48,839 nt of DNA, from NCBI GenBank assembly GCA_018711385.1, contig DVIK01000080.1, forward strand, positions 1 through 48,839. The letters run 5' to 3'. The DNA is from Candidatus Coproplasma avistercoris (GTDB lineage Bacteria; Bacillota; Clostridia; Christensenellales; Borkfalkiaceae). Numbering within the stretch: position 1 is the first letter of the stretch; the number at the start of each line of letters is the position of its first letter. Under the pieces are notes generated by a model. It ran no database searches and was not told the DNA's origin. It saw only the letters and a program-made list of their open reading frames with translations. Shown here piece after piece: positions 1 through 10,400 of this stretch. A program made the position numbers and the translations under genes.

Positions 1-37
1 GTGGGATGATTTGAAGGACAACCTGTAGCAGGATAAG

Positions 38-71
38 AAAAACGCAGTTTCGTGTACCACGCTGCGTTTTT
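38..71 (+). terminator. Intrinsic terminator-like hairpin
   Basis: AAAAACGCAG (38-47) pairs with CTGCGTTTTT (62-71), with an inner CGTG/CACG stem and a 3' T-run. Confidence 0.7.
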
Positions 72-162
72 GCTTTCCGAAGCAGGAAACCTGCGTTCGG
101 TTTGCCTGCGGCAAATAGAAAATAAATCAGCATAAAAATCAAACGGGAAAGGAGGAAAGACA

Positions 163-1476
163 ATAAGCAATCAACCAATTATCTTTAACATCACCTACAC
201 GCCGTGGAAGTTAAAAAGCAACGCCACGGCGGAAGAGCGCAAGAAGTTCGAGCGCGAGCGGCCGTACTACGAAATGTCGGACGGCGGAAACAATATCTAC
301 AAGTACATGACTTCGGACAGGAAGCTGAACGGAGAAAATTCTAAATCGGATATGCGCGACATGATCTCGTACTTCGAAAAGAGTACGGGCATATTCAACG
401 GCGACGGCTTTATCTCACAACACAAACTCAAAGTGATACAGGAACGAGCGAAGGCAAACAAAATGCTGTGGCACGGCTTTATCTCGCTCAACGAAGAGAT
501 GAGTTATAAGATCGACACGCCCGAAAAGTGTATGCGGCTTGTAAAGCGCACCTTCGGGGAGTTCTTTCGGGATATGGGGCTCGATCCCAAGAATATAGAT
601 TTGATCTGTTCGCTGCACAAGGACAAGCCCCATCATCTGCATATTCACTTCTGGTTTGCCGAGAAAGCACCGAAGTGCAAGTATCGGAAGAAGGAGCTCG
701 AATACAGGCACAAGGGGAAGATCTCCAAACCCGTCCTCGACCGTATGCACGTCCGCTTAAACAGCTATGTCTGCGGACACGAGGAGCGGCTCTACATGAC
801 GCGGGACGAGGCGCTGCGAGAGTTGAAGAAAATAACATTTCCGAAAAGTCTCGTCAGCGAAAACGAGGTGCGCAAGGCGCTTGTTGACCTTGCCAAGAAA
901 ATTCCGAAGGACGCGAGCTTCTTCTACGGCAAGCGGGATATGGAGCCATACCGCAAACAGGTGGACGAAACGGTGAAAAAGATATTGCTCTATGACAGGC
1001 GGGCGCGGAAGGCGGACAGAGCCTTTCATGAACGGCTTGCAAAATATGAGACCGACATCTTCGCGCCGTTCGCCAAAGACATTATAAAGACCGATCTTTT
1101 CAAGAAGGAATTTATCGACCACTATAAAGTCGAACCGCAAAATATCACCGTCATCGACGAACTTCGCGCGGACTACAAGCGTCGGCAGGCAAATATCGTA
1201 CTGCGCGCCGTGAAGAGTATCAAGCCCGCGATCTACGAGAGCAAATTTCGGCACAAGGTCAACGACAACGGCTTAAAGCGCAGGCTTGCCATCTCGCACT
1301 ACAAAGTAGGCAAACTCATCGGCGGCTTTCTCGCCTCGTTCGGGGAAGAAAGCGAATATCTGAGCCGCGACCATACTGACCGCCTGAAAGAGATCGAGGA
1401 CGAGATGGAACAAGAGCGCAAGCAGCGCGAGGAACGGGAAAATAAGGTAAGCCGTTATCAGTACGGCAAGGAATAA
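163..1476 (+). CDS. mobL: MobL-type HUH relaxase (mobilization protein), probable AUA start
   Basis: The ORF track begins at ATG 274, but the frame is open back to TAA 133-135. GGAGG (151-155) sits 7 nt before ATA 163, and codons 163-273 read SNQPIIFNITYTPWKLKSNATAEERKKFERERPYYE. HLHIHFWF resembles the HUH metal-binding motif. Confidence 0.8.
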   Translation: MSNQPIIFNITYTPWKLKSNATAEERKKFERERPYYEMSDGGNNIYKYMTSDRKLNGENSKSDMRDMISYFEKSTGIFNGDGFISQHKLKVIQERAKANKMLWHGFISLNEEMSYKIDTPEKCMRLVKRTFGEFFRDMGLDPKNIDLICSLHKDKPHHLHIHFWFAEKAPKCKYRKKELEYRHKGKISKPVLDRMHVRLNSYVCGHEERLYMTRDEALRELKKITFPKSLVSENEVRKALVDLAKKIPKDASFFYGKRDMEPYRKQVDETVKKILLYDRRARKADRAFHERLAKYETDIFAPFAKDIIKTDLFKKEFIDHYKVEPQNITVIDELRADYKRRQANIVLRAVKSIKPAIYESKFRHKVNDNGLKRRLAISHYKVGKLIGGFLASFGEESEYLSRDHTDRLKEIEDEMEQERKQREERENKVSRYQYGKE

Positions 1477-1492
1477 AAGTTGATATGAGCGC

Positions 1493-1521
1493 TTGACTTA
1501 TCGGGCAGAGTATGATAGAAT
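1493..1521 (+). promoter_or_regulatory. Sigma-A-like promoter
   Basis: TTGACT (1493-1498), 17-nt spacer, TAGAAT (1516-1521), upstream of the small ORF at 1557. Confidence 0.55.
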
Positions 1522-1556
1522 TAGTGTTAATACGAGACGCAATTTTCGGAGGCGTT

Positions 1557-1820
1557 ATGCAGCGGAAAGAAAATACGCCGGGCAGAGAGAGCCGCAGGCG
1601 GTATGAGGAACGCAATAAAGAAAAAAGAAAGCAGGCAAGCGGGAACTTCGGGACGATGATTCCGCGGGAATTGTTTGACGAGATCAACGCTTTCCTGAAA
1701 GCGCACGGCCTTACGAAGGTAAAGCTGATCGAAGAAGGATATCAAGTTCTGCAAGAAAAAGTCAAGGAAGAAAACGGACAACTGAATATCATGAACCGTC
1801 CGTCGGGGCAAAGCGGGTGA
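1557..1820 (+). CDS. Small accessory protein of the mobile element (possible DNA-binding/RHH-like)
   Basis: ATG 1557 is preceded by GGAGG. Product MQRKENTPGRESRRRYEERNKEKRKQASGNFGTMIPRELFDEINAFLKAHGLTKVKLIEEGYQVL: basic N-terminus, then a helix-rich segment. Confidence 0.6.
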   Translation: MQRKENTPGRESRRRYEERNKEKRKQASGNFGTMIPRELFDEINAFLKAHGLTKVKLIEEGYQVLQEKVKEENGQLNIMNRPSGQSG

Positions 1821-1956
1821 GCCTGAACAAGGCCTCCGCACGGCCCGGCGGACTTATTATTTCATAAAGGAGAGGGGCTTTGTGGAATGGTGAGAGAACA
1901 TTGCAGCCATATCGGGAGAGGGAACACGATATCCGCACAAACAAAAATAAGGAGAA

Positions 1957-3812
<1,856 letters not shown>

Positions 3813-3822
3813 GACACAAAAC

Positions 3823-3847
3823 GGGCGGAGCAATTTCCGCTCCGCCC
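3823..3847. terminator. Perfect 9-bp hairpin, possible terminator (T-run on the minus strand)
   Basis: GGGCGGAGC (3823-3831), 7-nt loop, GCTCCGCCC (3839-3847). Confidence 0.45.
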
Positions 3848-3864
3848 AAAAAGTGTCCTTAATT

Positions 3865-3906
3865 CTACCTTACGAGGATAAGGTAGGTGGTATAATTCCC
3901 ACCTAC
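3865..3906. promoter_or_regulatory. Two overlapping, mutually exclusive hairpins
   Basis: CTACCTTA (3865-3872) pairs with TAAGGTAG (3879-3886). GTAGGTGG (3883-3890) pairs with CCACCTAC (3899-3906). GTAG is shared by both. Confidence 0.5.
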
Positions 3907-4227
3907 GAGAAATTTTGCTTGCCGCAAAATGACAAGCGGGAAACCCGCCAAACTTATCGCTTATAAACTAAAATATTTAAATGGCAAAAGAAGTGGTTGC
4001 TAAGTTTAAAAATTTAAGCAGTGAGTCGCGGAGTGGCGACTATAATGCAAAATAATTCTGCGTGACGTTGCGCAGGGAGAGAAAAATTAAAAAACTTCTG
4101 CGGCATACGGTTGAGAAAAGGTGCCGAAGTGATATGTTCCGCCAGAAGTAAAAAATTATATAGAAGCGCCGTGAATACGGAAAGGAGAACTATTAGCAAA
4201 ACAACGAATAAATTTTAAGGGGAAAAT

Positions 4228-4389
4228 ATTACGGAAAACAAATGCAATGACAGGGTTGCGCGATACAGCATACAGCTTTCTATGTTGAGAACGCTGTTAT
4301 CGTGCGGATTGATTTCTAAGGAGGAATATAACGCTATTAAAAAAGATCTTATGAATGATTATGGCGTCAGGTCAGATTTGACCGCTTGA
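4228..4389 (+). CDS. Small SHOCT-like protein, probable AUU start
   Basis: In-frame TAA 4216-4218, SD AAGGGG 4217-4222, then ATT 4228. Reads (I/M)TENKCNDRVARYSIQLSMLRTLLSCGLISKEEYNAIKKDLMNDYGVRSDLTA. The GLISKEEY..IK pattern is SHOCT-like. Confidence 0.6.
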   Translation: MTENKCNDRVARYSIQLSMLRTLLSCGLISKEEYNAIKKDLMNDYGVRSDLTA

Positions 4390-4422
4390 CAACTGATAAT
4401 AGTTAGTGTATAATACACACTA
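4386..4422 (+). promoter_or_regulatory. Consensus sigma-A promoter with palindromic operator-like sequence over the -10
   Basis: TTGACA (4386-4391), 17 nt, TATAAT (4409-4414). 4404-4422 TAGTGTATAATACACACTA is a 19-bp palindrome with one mismatched pair. Confidence 0.75.
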
Positions 4423-4453
4423 TAAAGTTAATACGATTTTTTATGAAAGGTGA

Positions 4454-6232
4454 ATGATGAACGTTGAAGTAATTAAAGGCAATAATCGTGTTTATGCCCG
4501 CAGAAAAGGTGGCAACGCAAAGGGAAAACTGCGCGTAGCCGCCTATTGCAGGGTGAGCACGAACGACGAAGACCAGCTAAACAGCTATCGTTCGCAGGTT
4601 ATATACTATACAGAGCTCATAAAAAAGAAAGACGATTGGCTGTTCGCTGGAATCTATGCCGATGAGGGCATTACTGGTACACAGGTTGCCAAACGCGAGG
4701 AATTCCAAAGGCTCATCAATGATTGCATGAACGGCGAGGTGGATATGGTCATAACCAAGTCCATTTCGCGTTTTGCAAGGAATACTCTGGACACGTTGAA
4801 ATATGTGCGTATGCTCAAAGAGAGGAATATTGCCGTATTCTTCGAGGAAGAGAACATCAACACGCTGACGATGGACGGCGAGCTTTTGCTCGTCGTCCTG
4901 AGCTCAGTCGCCCAGCAGGAAGTGGAGAACATTTCTGCCAATGTCAAAAAGGGCTTAAAGATGAAGATGCAACGCGGTGAAATGGTCGGCTTTCAGGGCT
5001 GCCTCGGATACGATTACGACCCTGTAAGCAAATCCATATCCGTCAACGAAGAGGAAGCGGAGATTGTGCGCTACATTTTCAGAAGATACATTGAAGGCGC
5101 AGGCGGCAGCGTTATTTCAAAAGAGCTGCGGAATCTCGGCTATAAAACCAAGCGCGGCGGCACGGCTTGGCCCGAATCTACGGTTATAGACATTATAAAA
5201 AACGAAAAGTACAAGGGCGATTTACTAATGGGCAAAACTTTTACTGTTGACCCCATATCAAAGCGCAGGCTCACCAATTTCGGAGAAGAGGACAGGTATT
5301 ATCTGGCTGACCACCACGAGCCGATTGTTTCGGAAGAAATTTTTGAAAAGGCACAGGAAATATTACACCGCAGAAGCAATCCTCGCAAGACCGACGGCGG
5401 AAAACGCGAAATTTTTACGCGCAAGTACGCTTTCAGTTGTCTGATTAAATGCGGATTTTGCGGCGGGACTCTGACGCGTAGGTGTTGGCACAGCGGAACT
5501 ACTCACAGCAAGGTGGTATGGCAGTGCGTCGAAGCTACGAAGGGCGGTAAAAAATTCTGCCCCGACAGCAAGGGCGTGGAGGAAGTGCAGATAATAAAGG
5601 CGTTTGTCGAGTCGTACAAACTGCTCAGCGAAAATGCCGACGGTGTATTGGAAGAATTCCTTGCACGCGTTGAAAAAAATCTCTCGGAAGATAACTCTTT
5701 AAAACAGCTCGAAAAAGCTAAACGCGATGTCGCCGCGCTTGAAGGGAAAAGGGCAAAGCTCGTCGATATGAGGCTGGACGAAGTTTTGAGCAAAGAAGAT
5801 TTTGAGTTGAAATATTCGGAGCTGTCTGCTAAAATAGAGGTAGCCAAGGGCGAGCTCGCTCAATGCGAGGAGGCGGCAAAGGTTTACGGCAACGTTAGGG
5901 AGAGAATAGCGGTATTCCGCAAGACGTTGGAAGAACACGCCGTGCTTGAAGAATTCGACAGATATGTCTTTGAAAGCATTGTCGAAAAGGTAATCGTCGG
6001 CGGTTATGATGAAGAGGGCAACAAAGACCCCGAACTTATAACTTTTATCTATAAATCCGGCTTTAAGGACAGCCTGACATCGCACGATTTCAGAAGTCCG
6101 CGCAAGAGCTATGCCGCCCGAAAAGAATCGTATCACTCGTCGGAATACGAGGGCGAAGATGTGTATCAAAAAGGCAGCGGCGACACACGTCGAGACTATG
6201 GTAGTGCTACGTCGAAATTAGAGCAAAAATAA
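4454..6232 (+). CDS. Large serine recombinase (second)
   Basis: RVAAYCRVSTNDEDQLNSYRSQ catalytic Ser block, VITKSISRFARNTLDTL, Cys ribbon CGFCGG, coiled coil. Start at 4454 or the adjacent ATG 4457. Confidence 0.92.
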   Translation: MMNVEVIKGNNRVYARRKGGNAKGKLRVAAYCRVSTNDEDQLNSYRSQVIYYTELIKKKDDWLFAGIYADEGITGTQVAKREEFQRLINDCMNGEVDMVITKSISRFARNTLDTLKYVRMLKERNIAVFFEEENINTLTMDGELLLVVLSSVAQQEVENISANVKKGLKMKMQRGEMVGFQGCLGYDYDPVSKSISVNEEEAEIVRYIFRRYIEGAGGSVISKELRNLGYKTKRGGTAWPESTVIDIIKNEKYKGDLLMGKTFTVDPISKRRLTNFGEEDRYYLADHHEPIVSEEIFEKAQEILHRRSNPRKTDGGKREIFTRKYAFSCLIKCGFCGGTLTRRCWHSGTTHSKVVWQCVEATKGGKKFCPDSKGVEEVQIIKAFVESYKLLSENADGVLEEFLARVEKNLSEDNSLKQLEKAKRDVAALEGKRAKLVDMRLDEVLSKEDFELKYSELSAKIEVAKGELAQCEEAAKVYGNVRERIAVFRKTLEEHAVLEEFDRYVFESIVEKVIVGGYDEEGNKDPELITFIYKSGFKDSLTSHDFRSPRKSYAARKESYHSSEYEGEDVYQKGSGDTRRDYGSATSKLEQK

Positions 6233-6240
6233 GCAATTTT

Positions 6241-6270
6241 AGGTCAAAAACTTCGTTTTTTGACCTTTTT
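6241..6270 (+). terminator. Intrinsic terminator after recombinase
   Basis: AGGTCAAAAA (6241-6250) pairs with TTTTTGACCT (6257-6266), followed by a T-run. Confidence 0.75.
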
Positions 6271-6420
6271 CATGCTGAAATTTTCTTATATTTATTTAGG
6301 AGATACGATGTCAGTGTAATTTTGGTTATGTTACAGCACATAAAATTTACCCCGCCTAGTATGAGTAGATATGTCAATTTAGTGCGAGGATAGTAACTTT
6401 GGATATGTCAGATATGGTGC

Positions 6421-6449
6421 TTGATTTAAGCTTGGTTTTATGCTAAAAT
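6421..6449 (+). promoter_or_regulatory. Sigma-A-like promoter
   Basis: TTGATT (6421-6426), 17 nt, TAAAAT (6444-6449). Confidence 0.5.
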
Positions 6450-6476
6450 ATGCGAAAGATAATGGGGATAGCAAAT

Positions 6477-7862
6477 ATGATAGCAATAATTTTGGAAAAC
6501 AATGAAGAATATGTTTCGCCCGTCTTTGCAATCAGGCAGGCTGGGTGGCAATCGGAAGTGCTTGCATTCAATAAAGAACGCTCGCATTTAAGGCGCATAA
6601 AAATGTGGCATCCTCGTCGTCAGGTGTTTATTGTCGATTGGGAAAAGTTTGATTGCAAAAAATTTGCTTGGGAAGGGTATGACTGGGTACTTCAAAACAA
6701 AGAATTATGGAAGACCGTGCGCTTCGGTAAAAAAGCCGCAACTGATGACTTCCCGCAATTCAAAGAGTACTCCAAAGAGGTAATTCTGCCCGAATGGTTT
6801 GGACTGAAAGACGAAAGAGATATTATAAGTTTGATGAATGTTTCAATGTCTTTTCACGATTCGATACCGATAAGAATAGACAAAAGCGAAAACAATACGG
6901 AAATTGAATTTGATACCACTTGGGATTGTATAATTACGGTAAAATTTGAGGGGGTGCGGGCAAGCGAACTTGTTGACCGCATAGGCATAATTTACGATTC
7001 TGTCCTTCAAAAAACGGATAGTGGATATCTTTGGAAGGTGCCGTGCTTCGACTCGGGAGAAGTGGGCGGAATTGTTGACTTTTTGCCCGTTTCGGGAGAG
7101 CCTTATATCGTCTGCGATAAGATAGAATGGAGCATAAAAATCGGCAAGAGCGCATATTGCGCCCAAACCAAAGAATATGATAGCCTTTATGATTTTTACC
7201 TTGATTTGAAGTCTGTGTCTGAAAATGTGTTTCTCAAAGAGGATAAACTCATTTTACATCATAAAAATGACACACTAATAATCGAAGAAGGCAGCAAAGG
7301 CTATAAAACAACTCTTAACGGCAGGAAAGAAAGGGGACAATGGGAGGAGCAGGACATTTTCGAGTATGCCAGAGAATTTTTAACGCAGGTCAATCCCGAG
7401 GATATAAAAGAGGAGGTGCTGTTAGACGTAATTTCTGCTAAGCCGCTATATTTTTGGCATTACATGAAATACGCTTTTCTTTTTGCAGTGGCTTGGGCGC
7501 TTGTTGGGGTACTTATCCTGTTTCTAACAAATTTCCAAAAAGGCGGGGTGCTTGTTGCGGCATTGTTTTTTGCGCTTTGTCTGGTTACGATTATATTTCC
7601 GTTATGCTCTTTGATAAATGGAAAAGAAATAAGATATATAATTACGCCAACAACCATTTATTATTTTAACGGGAATGTTTCAAATTTATCGCTGAACATA
7701 TTGCAAATCAAGGATATAAAGCTATATCGCAGTTTAATTAAAAGGGGAATAGGGACGATAAAAATCAAACAAAAAGGCGGTATAACATTCGGCTATGGAC
7801 TGATCGCCGTAAATGATGCTGAAAAAGTTTACAATCTTATCAAACAAAATTGTGCATTTTAA
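6477..7862 (+). CDS. Hypothetical membrane protein with C-terminal PH-like (bPH) region
   Basis: Start moved from 6450 because that ATG abuts the -10. Two TM segments (YMKYAFLFAVAWALVGVLILFL; VAALFFALCLVTIIFPLCSLI), then IRYIITPTTIYYFNGNVSNLSLNILQIKDIKLYRSLIKRGIGTIKI, typical of bacterial PH domains. Confidence 0.55.
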   Translation: MIAIILENNEEYVSPVFAIRQAGWQSEVLAFNKERSHLRRIKMWHPRRQVFIVDWEKFDCKKFAWEGYDWVLQNKELWKTVRFGKKAATDDFPQFKEYSKEVILPEWFGLKDERDIISLMNVSMSFHDSIPIRIDKSENNTEIEFDTTWDCIITVKFEGVRASELVDRIGIIYDSVLQKTDSGYLWKVPCFDSGEVGGIVDFLPVSGEPYIVCDKIEWSIKIGKSAYCAQTKEYDSLYDFYLDLKSVSENVFLKEDKLILHHKNDTLIIEEGSKGYKTTLNGRKERGQWEEQDIFEYAREFLTQVNPEDIKEEVLLDVISAKPLYFWHYMKYAFLFAVAWALVGVLILFLTNFQKGGVLVAALFFALCLVTIIFPLCSLINGKEIRYIITPTTIYYFNGNVSNLSLNILQIKDIKLYRSLIKRGIGTIKIKQKGGITFGYGLIAVNDAEKVYNLIKQNCAF

Positions 7863-8041
7863 TTAATATATCAAAACAGACGTTACTGGTAGTTGTGCTT
7901 ATATCCTAAAGAGGCGAACTACGCTTGAATTTTTATGTTAAAAAGAGATTAGCGCTTCACGTCGAGACGTTGGTTGTTCTGCGGAGGAGATAGCGCCGCG
8001 GGCGGGAGAAGGCGGTTTTGCCGTGAAATATCCGGAAACAT

Positions 8042-8067
8042 AAAAGCAGGGCGGCAGCCCTGCTTTT
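8042..8067. terminator. Hairpin terminator
   Basis: AAAAGCAGGGC-GGCA-GCCCTGCTTTT. Confidence 0.7.
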
Positions 8068-8073
8068 TATATG

Positions 8074-8110
8074 AAGCCGCCGCGGCGGGGATTCCCCGCC
8101 GCGGCGGCTT
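8074..8110. terminator. Strong bidirectional hairpin
   Basis: 17-bp perfect stem AAGCCGCCGCGGCGGGG (8074-8090) / CCCCGCCGCGGCGGCTT (8094-8110). Confidence 0.7.
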
Positions 8111-8128
8111 TTGTGTGACGTAAAAGCG

Positions 8129-8457
8129 TTAAAGCGAGCGTATGCTCTCTACCGGCTTGCGCTTTGCAATGGAGTAGACGGGCAGGAACGTCGCTATGAA
8201 CGAGGTCACGACTGCTATCCCGAGCATCACTATCCACGAAAGGGGGCCGAATACGAATATCGTAGCGCCGAGCGCGCCCGCAAGTTCGGCGTTCAGCACG
8301 CCGCACACCACGAAACTTGCCGCCATGGCGAGCACGAAGCATATGGCCGTGATGATGATCGATTCCGAATAGAAGATCTTGAATACGTCCGCGCTGCGCG
8401 CACCTCGGCGCCGCCCTTGGCCTTGTAAACTTTTACAAGGTTTCTTATCTCCGGCAT
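8129..8457 (-). pseudogene. Internally deleted ABC transporter (ATPase N-terminus joined to FtsX/MacB-type permease C-terminus)
   Basis: Minus strand starts MPEIRNLVKVYKAKGGAEVRA (ATPase N-terminus with SD), then switches frame to DVFKIFYSESIIITAICFVLAMAASFVVCG...GIAVVTSFIATFLPVYSIAKRKPVESIRSL (permease C-terminus). Confidence 0.75.
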
Positions 8458-8673
8458 TTTCTGTCTCCTCCGATAAAAATAATTCATCATGCAAGCTAAC
8501 CGGTATTTTATACATTTCGCATATAGCTGTCAAACAAATAATAAACATTGCCGGGAGATCATATCGGCGCATATTGCCGCCGCGGCGCTGTGCACTCTGC
8601 ACTTATATATTAAAAAGAGCGGCACATATGCCCGTATCAAACGCATTTTTGAGCCTGCCTGAAAAAAAGGCCA

Positions 8674-8702
8674 TTGACAAATCGCGCAAAAAGAAGTAAT
8701 AT
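8674..8702 (+). promoter_or_regulatory. Sigma-A-like promoter of LytTR regulator
   Basis: TTGACA (8674-8679), 17 nt, TAATAT (8697-8702). Confidence 0.55.
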
Positions 8703-8783
8703 ATTTACAAATGTCAAAGCGGATGGGGGATTTCCCGCGGGGCTGGCAAAGTCCTGCGGGGAAATTCTCTCCGGGAGGGAGAA

Positions 8784-9515
8784 ATGTTACGCGTCGCCAT
8801 CGTAGAGGACGAAACCGAGGCAAAGGAAGTCATAAGCGCGCACCTTAAGCGCTATTGCGGGGAGAAAAATATACCCTATCAGCTCGTGTGGTACAACAAC
8901 GGGCTGGATTTTCTGGCGGTCTACAACAAGAATTTCGACGTCGTGCTGCTCGACATTATGCTGCCCGACATCAACGGCATGGAGACCGCCCGCAAGCTGC
9001 GCGACATGGACAATTCCGTGGCGCTCGTCTTCGTCACCAACATGGCGCAGTTCGCCATCAAGGGCTACGAGGTCGACGCCGCCGATTTCATGGTCAAGCC
9101 CGTCAGCTACTACGACTTCGCCATGAAGTTCGAACACGTGCTCAGGCACATGGATTTCGACGGCGAGGTCAAACTGTGTCTGAACAACAAGGGCGAGCTG
9201 AAATATCTTTCCGCCAAAGACATAAGGTACGTCGAGGTCATCCGCCATAACCTGATTTATCATACGGGAGGGGGCAGTCATGAGACGCGCGGCACTCTTA
9301 AAAAATTGGAGGAGCAGCTGCGCCCCGCCGACGGGTTCGTGCGGTGCAACAACTACTGCCTTGTAAATCTGCGCTACGTCACGGGCATATCGGGCTATGA
9401 ACTCAGCCTGTCCACCGGCGTCGCCGGCAGCGAACGGGAGGTCTTGCAGATAAGCCACCCGCGCAAAAAGGGCTTTGTCACCGCGCTCAACGAATATCTC
9501 AGGGAGCATGTCTGA
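8784..9515 (+). CDS. LytTR-family response regulator (AgrA/LytR-like)
   Basis: Receiver domain VVLLDIMLPDINGMETARKL, FVTNMAQFAIKGYEVDAADFMVKPV; LytTR DNA-binding domain RCNNYCLVNLRYV...LQISHPRKKGF. Confidence 0.92.
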   Translation: MLRVAIVEDETEAKEVISAHLKRYCGEKNIPYQLVWYNNGLDFLAVYNKNFDVVLLDIMLPDINGMETARKLRDMDNSVALVFVTNMAQFAIKGYEVDAADFMVKPVSYYDFAMKFEHVLRHMDFDGEVKLCLNNKGELKYLSAKDIRYVEVIRHNLIYHTGGGSHETRGTLKKLEEQLRPADGFVRCNNYCLVNLRYVTGISGYELSLSTGVAGSEREVLQISHPRKKGFVTALNEYLREHV

Positions 9516-9518
9516 GGT

Positions 9519-9645
9519 ATGACGCAGCTTGAATTTTACAAGTCCTTCCAGTTCGTGTTCGAGCTTATCATCGCCGAGCTGCTGTACGTTTACAAGCTGC
9601 CGCGCAAGCCGCACTTTGCTTTAAGGCTCACAGGCGCGGTGGTGG
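9519..9645 (+). pseudogene. N-terminal remnant of a sensor histidine kinase
   Basis: MTQLEFYKSFQFVFELIIAELLYVYKLPRKPHFALRLTGAVV starts 3 nt after the regulator stop, like the start of a membrane sensor partner, then is interrupted. Confidence 0.6.
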
Positions 9646-10195
9646 CGCCACGACCTACACTATGGAGGCGGAGTACGTAGACATAGTGGACGTGGTAGGT
9701 TCGGGCCTCTCCAGCGATCAGTCCGGCTATAACCTCATCTACGGCGACGGCACGCAGGCGCAGAAGGATCTCGGCTGGAGCAGCGGCTACTATGTGGGCT
9801 ATACGTACACCACCGAGTTCAAGCTCGATTTCGTGTTCAAGGCCGACAAGGCGACTACCGCAACAATTATAATACGCCTCGGTTCGGAGCTGGGCGATAT
9901 AATGCTCACGCCCGACAACTTCGAGGTGTCGCTCAACGGCACGCCCATAAATTATGCCGCGATGACCATACAGAATTCCGAAAGCATGGCTAAGATGAAG
10001 TTTGAGGACAAGACGCTCACGAGCAACGCTTCCCTGCTGCAGGGCGAAAACACCATATCCGTAAGGATACTCGACAACGACCTGCGCGGCAGCACCACGG
10101 GCGGCCCCACCATCGACTGCGTAAAGATCCGGACGGACGCAATACTCCGCTATACGGAAAACACCGATAACCCCGCAAACCGCGGTTCCATCTGA
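9641..10195 (+). pseudogene. 3' fragment of a surface protein with CBM6-like beta-sandwich
   Basis: Frame reads ..GATTYTMEAEYVDIVDVVGSGLSS... to ...DLRGSTTGGPTIDCVKIRTDAILRYTENTDNPANRGSI. No plausible signal peptide or start; abuts the kinase fragment. Confidence 0.55.
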
Positions 10196-10247
10196 CAGGG
10201 CAGACCGCAGCTTCCCGCGGGAGCAAACTGCATAACTTCCCCCCTAT

Positions 10248-10281
10248 GGCGGGCCGCCGTTCTCCTCTTCGGCGGCCCGCC
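10248..10281. terminator. Hairpin terminator
   Basis: GGCGGGCCGCCG / CGGCGGCCCGCC, 12-bp stem. Confidence 0.6.
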
Positions 10282-10400
10282 GTCCCGTTACAGGGCGCAA
10301 GGTATGCCCCGCGCGCATGGCGGCAAATATATAACAGGTATTTTACAATGTGTCCACCCTGCGGTTATAATTGAATGTAAGGGAACGGGCCGACTGCGCA

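Noticed and set aside
8111-8699. Plus-strand ORFs 8111-8428 and 8379-8699
   Set aside because: Low-complexity translations opposite the ABC transporter remnant, with no SD or motif.
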